The translations under genes and the position numbers were made by a program. DNA of 5,848 nt. It comes from an uncultured Eubacterium sp. Lineage in GTDB: Bacteria > Bacillota > Clostridia > Peptostreptococcales > Anaerovoracaceae. Within the stretch, counting starts at the first letter, position 1; each line of letters opens with the position of its first letter. The stretch covers positions 1-5,848 of the forward strand of contig CANBFZ010000131.1 of the NCBI GenBank assembly GCA_947367725.1, given 5' to 3'. Of the stretch, positions 3,471 through 5,848 are shown piece by piece. The notes below the pieces were generated by a model. It did no database searches, was not told the origin of the DNA, and saw only the letters and a program-made list of their open reading frames with translations.

Positions 3471-4640
3471 TTATACCCAGTTTGCCATCACACCAGCAAA
3501 GACAACGGAAACGATGGATACAGATACCATACCTGCGATGATCATCTTTGGCAGGATGTTCTGTAGAATCACTTCTTTCTCCTCATCGCTGTCAGCGACG
3601 GCTTTTGCGACTTCAGTTGGAACAATCAGAGTTCCCGGGAAGCCGAAGAGGGCAGTGACACCCAGGGCGCAGGATAGGTACCAGCTCTGGTGGAAAAGCT
3701 TTCCGATGAGGATGGAGACAACTGCACAGCATGCAAGGCCCACAACGACAACCACTGCCAGCGGTTTAATCATGGAAAGAACCAGTGCCGGAGTCGTGTT
3801 GGCAAGACTTGCGAACACGTTGACGAGAACTGCGCCGATGACGAAGGAGAAGCCGTTGGCTTTTGTCAGAGAAGCCTCATCGAGAAAGCCGATTTCTTTG
3901 AAAATAGCGCCCAGAATCAGGCAGATGACCAGCATGTTGACGTTGCCGTCAGTCAGGCTGGACAGCCACTGGGCAAGACATGCAACGACGGCAAGTTTTG
4001 CGATCAGATAGTTGGGTCCATTGTAATCTTCTGGCGTTTTCGGGAAAATACGGAAGGTCGGTTTTGCAGCTTCGTCTTCCAGCGGTTTGCTGAGCATGCG
4101 CTCACCAGATGCAATCTGACCTTTCAGACGCAGCGCTTCTTTTTTACAGAGGAAGGACGCAATCGGAAAGCCTACAACACCCTGAATCACGAGAACGAGA
4201 GAACCAAAGACGATAACCGATTGACCGGCGTTTTTCAGTGCATCACTCATTACAATAAATGCCACAACGCCGCCGCCCAGAATCGGAGCGCCGATCAGCG
4301 CCATAGCTTTATCGATCATTATACCGCCCAGGAAGTAAACGCCGAGACAAATTGCGATCGTGGAGCAGAGTACGAGGACTACAGTTTTCCATTCCTTGAT
4401 TAAGTCCTTCAGCGCGATGGTAGTCCCCATGTGTACAAGCAGCAGACCCACTGTGACGCTGGCAAAGCCCTGCAGAGTAGAATCTGCAAAGATGGTTGCA
4501 GGCAGTCCGTTCCAAAATCCGATGGCAAAGACTACGGAAGCAACGAACAGCATGGAGATAATTGCTTTTGTTTTGGTGGCGATCATATCGCCCAGTGCGT
4601 AGACAATCATGATAATTGTCAGTGCGTATAATCCATTCAT
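3471..4640 (-). CDS. Polytopic membrane transporter, possibly sodium/carboxylate or glutamate symporter-like (389 aa)
   Basis: The protein is strongly hydrophobic with about eleven or twelve membrane segments. A first half (residues about 3-163) and a second half (about 213-387) are separated by a polar, probably cytoplasmic loop (165-212). Each half has glycine-rich stretches typical of ion-coupled carriers: GAPILGGGVVAF (118-128) and LFGFPGTLIVP (331-341). This two-fold design suits secondary transporters such as the glutamate or 2-hydroxycarboxylate symporter families, but I cannot fix the family or substrate. The start at 4640 is preferred over 4691 because AAGGA (4647-4651 on the complement) sits 6 nt upstream and the longer form would overlap the neighbouring gene. 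It follows the amidohydrolase gene by 34 nt in the same direction, so it probably moves the substrate or product of that enzyme. Confidence 0.88.
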   Translation of the reverse strand: MNGLYALTIIMIVYALGDMIATKTKAIISMLFVASVVFAIGFWNGLPATIFADSTLQGFASVTVGLLLVHMGTTIALKDLIKEWKTVVLVLCSTIAICLGVYFLGGIMIDKAMALIGAPILGGGVVAFIVMSDALKNAGQSVIVFGSLVLVIQGVVGFPIASFLCKKEALRLKGQIASGERMLSKPLEDEAAKPTFRIFPKTPEDYNGPNYLIAKLAVVACLAQWLSSLTDGNVNMLVICLILGAIFKEIGFLDEASLTKANGFSFVIGAVLVNVFASLANTTPALVLSMIKPLAVVVVVGLACCAVVSILIGKLFHQSWYLSCALGVTALFGFPGTLIVPTEVAKAVADSDEEKEVILQNILPKMIIAGMVSVSIVSVVFAGVMANWV

Positions 4641-4674
4641 GATAATTCCTTTCTTAAATGCAATGATACAAATT

Positions 4675-5823
4675 TTACTTGTGATTTGCAAGCCAGTTTA
4701 TTGCGCAGTTTACATGAACTGCTGCGCCGTAAGGCAATGCGTCTTCATCTAAAATGGCTTTTGGATTGTGCATGGAGTAAGTATAACCGTCCTCCGGACT
4801 TCCAGCGCAGACGTTGGCAAAGAAGGTCGGAACGTGGCTGCAGAGATTAGCAAAATCTTCCGAGCCTTTGACTGGCGGGATGACTTCTACTTTCTTCATA
4901 ACTTCTGCTGCATAGCCAGCCATTTCAGCGGCAAGGGCAGAGTCGTTGATATTTGGCGCGACACCTGCGATATACGTTGTGACAGCTTTGGCGCGCCAAG
5001 CTGCTGCAATGCCAGCTGCGATTTCAGAAACGCGAGTCTTCAGAAAGATTCGGTACTGCGGATTGTAGGCTCTGAAATTTCCCATAATTACAGCTTCATC
5101 GGGAATCACGTTAGATGCGTTGCCGCTGTGCAGACTGCCAACAGAAAGAATCGCCTGTTCATCGGAGGGAAGTTCCAAGGCAGGCAGCTGCTGCAGACCG
5201 GCTACGATAGCGGATGCGACGCTGACTGCCGAAATTCCTTGAAAAGCACAGCTTCCGTGGGCGGAACGACCTTTGACCGTAATTTTGAATTCGTCAGCTG
5301 ACGGCATCATCTGATGGGACGCGTAAACTAGGGTGCCTGCATGTAGGTCAAAATCTCCGCAGGGACCGAAATTCATGTGCAGTCCCATGGCGGCGTCGAC
5401 TTTTGGATTTTCTAAAATACCAGCATCAATCATTTTCTGAGAACCTAGCAGTGTTTCTTCTCCTGCCTGAAACATTAGCTTGACTGTGCCTGAAAGCTGG
5501 CTTTCATGCGCTTTTAAAAGTTTTGCTGCAGTCAGCAGCATAGCAGTATGGGCATCATGACCGCAGGAATGGCAGGCATCGCTTTTACAGGCAAAGGGAA
5601 GGTTTGTATCTTCCATCTGCGGCAGCGCGTCCATGTCGGCGCGCAGGAGAAGGACCGGCGAGCCGCTTCCGATGGTGCAGGTGATACCGCCGCCCAACGG
5701 TTTTGGTTCACAGCCAATGGCATAAAGGGTGTCTGTGACCAGTTTGCTTGTTTTGGGAAGGTCAAAGCCTAGTTCTGCATTTTCGTGAATCCGCCTTCTG
5801 ATTGCGATGGTTTCTTCTTTCAT
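4675..5823 (-). CDS. M20D-family metallo-amidohydrolase (hippurate / N-acyl amino acid hydrolase type, 382 aa)
   Basis: It hydrolyses an amide bond of an N-acylated or conjugated amino acid, using a two-metal centre in the cytoplasm. Numbered from the upstream ATG at 5829, the family landmarks are RRRIHENAELGF (11-22), RADMDALP (63-70), CGHDAHTAMLL (89-99), GEE (123-125), GLHMNFG (149-155), the lid-domain histidine in SAHGS (189-193), GSEDFA (322-327) and SMHNPKA (352-358). The expected metal ligands C89, H91, E125, H151 and H354 and the catalytic base E124 are all present. Residues about 177-290 are the lid or dimerisation domain. No signal peptide is seen and the length is normal. AGAGG (complement of 5832-5836) is 8 nt from the ATG at 5823 but only 2 nt from that at 5829, so I choose 5823. 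It is the first gene of the operon. The exact substrate cannot be read from the sequence. Confidence 0.95.
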   Translation of the reverse strand: MKEETIAIRRRIHENAELGFDLPKTSKLVTDTLYAIGCEPKPLGGGITCTIGSGSPVLLLRADMDALPQMEDTNLPFACKSDACHSCGHDAHTAMLLTAAKLLKAHESQLSGTVKLMFQAGEETLLGSQKMIDAGILENPKVDAAMGLHMNFGPCGDFDLHAGTLVYASHQMMPSADEFKITVKGRSAHGSCAFQGISAVSVASAIVAGLQQLPALELPSDEQAILSVGSLHSGNASNVIPDEAVIMGNFRAYNPQYRIFLKTRVSEIAAGIAAAWRAKAVTTYIAGVAPNINDSALAAEMAGYAAEVMKKVEVIPPVKGSEDFANLCSHVPTFFANVCAGSPEDGYTYSMHNPKAILDEDALPYGAAVHVNCAINWLANHK

Positions 5824-5848
5824 AGACATAGCCTCTTGTAGAATTGGA

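Noticed and set aside
3690..4403. A long open frame (237 codons) antisense to the transporter
   Set aside because: The protein is rich in H, N, C and D with no domain. It is the usual shadow of a hydrophobic protein read on the opposite strand.
4768..5301. An open frame of 177 codons antisense to the amidohydrolase
   Set aside because: It has no binding site or motif, and the opposite strand carries a complete and well-conserved enzyme.

Overview
The window looks like chromosomal DNA of a low-to-moderate GC bacterium, most likely a member of the Bacillota (Clostridia or Negativicutes type). The reasons are strong AGGAGG-like ribosome binding sites, sigma-70-type promoters, intrinsic terminators, small zinc-ribbon membrane proteins of a kind common in that phylum, and an IS481-like insertion sequence. 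Species cannot be named from the sequence alone.

Layout. Positions 1-75 hold the intrinsic terminator of a gene lying to the left. Positions 76-371 hold no convincing gene but end in a promoter (TTGACG / TATAAT) whose spacer is mostly a run of ten G. This promoter drives a rightward, AT-rich cluster of small genes: an unrecognised 65-aa protein, a 61-aa helix-turn-helix protein, a 121-aa zinc-ribbon protein with two membrane helices, and a second zinc-ribbon membrane protein. The C-terminal domain of that last protein has been cut off by a one-base frameshift (1187-1489 plus 1497-1838).

Positions about 1900-2175 form a compact, non-standard locus. A rightward extended -10 promoter leads to a 27-codon ORF with a good ribosome binding site. 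The end of that ORF lies inside a terminator hairpin. A well-formed leftward promoter (TTGAAT-17-TATATT) points back into the same hairpin and would make an antisense RNA of about 75 nt. Two short segments near the 5' end of the rightward RNA are complementary, in nested order, to two segments beyond the hairpin. The layout resembles type I toxin-antitoxin loci, but the peptide is not obviously a membrane toxin. I consider this the most interesting part of the window.

Positions about 2203-3260 are a complete IS481-like insertion sequence. It has one DDE transposase, imperfect inverted repeats of about 26 bp, its own promoter, and a segment that could fold over the transposase ribosome binding site in read-through transcripts. 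Positions 3261-3470 hold no gene but a series of hairpins, the first a good intrinsic terminator.

The right part, on the minus strand, is less AT-rich and looks like ordinary host metabolism. It is a two-gene operon of an M20D-family amidohydrolase (5823 to 4675) followed 34 nt later by a polytopic membrane transporter (4640 to 3471). The likely joint role is uptake of an N-acylated or conjugated amino acid (or export of a product) and its hydrolysis in the cytoplasm.
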